Below, one piece after another: positions 5,442 through 5,972 of a stretch of 5,972 nucleotides of DNA (position 1 is its first letter; every line of letters starts with the position of its first letter). A program made the translations under genes and the position numbers. The notes beneath the pieces are model-generated. The model did no database searches. It was given only the letters and a program-made list of their open reading frames with translations, and was not told the DNA's origin. The DNA is from Eggerthellaceae bacterium (GTDB lineage: Bacteria; Actinomycetota; Coriobacteriia; Coriobacteriales; Eggerthellaceae). The stretch lies in assembly GCA_017459485.1 (NCBI GenBank), contig JAFUCW010000376.1, forward strand, positions 1 through 5,972, written 5' to 3'.

Positions 5442-5458
5442 TCTCTTTGAAGCGCTAA
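5429..5458 (-). promoter_or_regulatory. Candidate native transposase promoter
   Basis: TAGAAT (minus strand, 5434-5429) matches the -10 consensus at 5/6. The best -35 at 18-base spacing is TTAGCG, only 3/6, so a weak promoter is implied, as is usual for transposases. Transcription would begin near 5422. The -10 assignment is reasonable; the -35 is not convincing. Confidence 0.38.
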
Positions 5459-5488
5459 TCAGCTGTCCAGAAAATTGGGGCCACTATA
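5438..5488 (-). repeat. Left terminal inverted repeat of the IS
   Basis: Reading inward on the minus strand the end runs TATAGTGGCCCC, then TGGACAGCT, then TTCAAAGAGAGACC, matching the opposite end in three blocks. The first block, with CCCCAATTTTCTGGACA, resembles termini of IS150/IS3-type elements. It lies upstream of orfA, so it is the left end by convention. Confidence 0.88.
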
Positions 5489-5491
5489 CTC
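5489..5491. repeat. Target-site duplication CTC, right copy
   Basis: Matches the CTC at 4110-4112 on the other side of the element, directly outside the inverted repeat. Confidence 0.65.
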
Positions 5492-5564
5492 GGTGCCACT
5501 CCCAACCCTTCCGTCATATGAACCTGTAAAGCTCGTCGTTGCCCTTGCGGTTGAAATGCCAGGT

Positions 5565-5972
5565 CTACAGCGAGGCCTTCATCGAGCGGATGCGGGCCAT
5601 TCGGTCCAGGTCGCCGTTCTCAATTTCGTCGCGCAGGCCGGCCACGATGGCATCCTTGCGCCCAAGGAAGTCGGGACCGGTGAAGTTCGCGCCACCGACC
5701 GTATGGTGTGTAATGAAGGAGCAGCCGCAGGTAAGGTGCTTCACGAACAGCAGCACCTCTTCGAGCATCTCCCGCTCGCTCAGCGGGTCGAACTCCCCGC
5801 GGTTCGCGTCGTCGAGCAGCGGTGTTCCCGGGAAGAGCGTCAGGCCGCCCGTCCCCACGAGCATGGGCTTGCACTGGCTGAAGATCTGAGCCGAATGCAC
5901 CGCGTGGTCGCGGCTGTGCTCCCTGCCTGCGACGCCGTTCAAGAACGTCATCCAGAAGTCGATGCCGGCCTC
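5565..5972 (-). CDS. Radical SAM family protein, C-terminal part
   Basis: The last 135 residues of a protein entering from the right edge. The segment LVGTGGLTLFPGTPLLDDAN, followed by RGEFDPLSEREMLEEVLLFV, is the strand-helix arrangement typical of the C-terminal half of radical SAM (Elp3-type) TIM barrels, where enzymes cleave S-adenosylmethionine to make radicals. The 4Fe-4S CxxxCxxC motif would lie upstream, outside the window, so the class is inferred from the C-terminus only. The end, FITHHTVGGANFTGPDFLGR plus a charged helix, resembles a family of about 300-residue uncharacterised radical SAM proteins. The annotated end is a TAG at 5565-5567; the same frame stays open for 16 more codons to a TGA (5517-5519), so an original longer C-terminus is possible. 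An IS lies 76 bases downstream. Confidence 0.7.
   Translation of the reverse strand, partial: EAGIDFWMTFLNGVAGREHSRDHAVHSAQIFSQCKPMLVGTGGLTLFPGTPLLDDANRGEFDPLSEREMLEEVLLFVKHLTCGCSFITHHTVGGANFTGPDFLGRKDAIVAGLRDEIENGDLDRMARIRSMKASL

Larger units (their letters stand above)
4113..5488 (-). mobile_element. Complete IS3-family insertion sequence, 1376 bp
   Basis: The element has paired terminal inverted repeats of about 50 bp, a 3-bp direct duplication (CTC) outside them, and two overlapping transposase frames, orfA and orfB, filling the interior. The length is normal for IS3-family elements (about 1.2-1.6 kb). The ends begin TA rather than the family's usual TG. The catalytic triad is intact and no internal stops interrupt the frames. 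It lies in the gap between the radical SAM gene and the FMN-binding lipoprotein gene, in the same orientation as both. Preserved ends and target duplication suggest a fairly recent insertion. Confidence 0.9.

Noticed and set aside
4113..5488. Circle-junction promoter formed by joined IS ends (TATAGT at the left tip as -10).
   Set aside because: The left tip resembles a -10 box, but the right end offers no convincing -35 at 16-18 bases, so the claim is not supported.
1..5972. tRNA, rRNA, CRISPR arrays, riboswitches and phage or toxin-antitoxin genes.
   Set aside because: No repeat-spacer pattern, cloverleaf-like segment, conserved riboswitch core or such coding motifs were recognised on either strand by eye.

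Overview
The window looks like chromosome from a gut actinobacterium of the class Coriobacteriia, probably Eggerthellaceae (Eggerthella, Slackia, Gordonibacter and relatives). The case rests on moderately high GC with GC-rich third codon positions, a twin-arginine-exported single-subunit flavin reductase of the kind these bacteria carry in many copies, and a separate FMN-binding lipoprotein. The assignment comes from gene content and style, not a database match.

Layout, left to right. Bases 1-229 (minus): N-terminus of a short-chain dehydrogenase/reductase running off the left edge. Bases 230-445: intergenic, with a strong intrinsic terminator (310-350) and a second structured element built partly from degenerate 8-bp repeats (379-439), both serving the next gene. 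Bases 446-2377 (minus): TAT-exported, probably lipid-anchored, FAD-dependent fumarate-reductase-superfamily flavoprotein. Bases 2378-2571: divergent promoter region with a perfect dyad. Bases 2572-3462 (plus): LysR-type regulator. Bases 3501-3893 (minus): small FMN-binding-domain lipoprotein, convergent with the regulator. Bases 3894-4112: leader and promoter region of that gene. Bases 4113-5488: a complete IS3-family insertion sequence with long inverted repeats, orfA, orfB and a 3-bp target duplication (CTC). Bases 5565-5972 (minus): C-terminal part of a radical SAM protein entering from the right edge.

Working together (inference): the flavoprotein and the FMN-binding lipoprotein would form an extracytosolic reductase module. 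The small lipoprotein would pass electrons from the membrane to the FAD enzyme, which has no FMN-binding domain of its own, and the LysR protein would control one or both. By recalled alignment, two arginines that define true fumarate reductases are tyrosines here, in a context resembling 3-ketosteroid dehydrogenases. The substrate is therefore probably not fumarate or another C4-dicarboxylate. The neighbouring dehydrogenase fits alcohol/ketone or steroid-like chemistry, but nothing here fixes the substrate.

The insertion sequence is structurally intact and has two curiosities. Its orfB is in the +1 rather than the usual -1 phase relative to orfA. Its transposase leader can fold a hairpin that buries the orfA ribosome binding site, but probably only in transcripts entering from outside.
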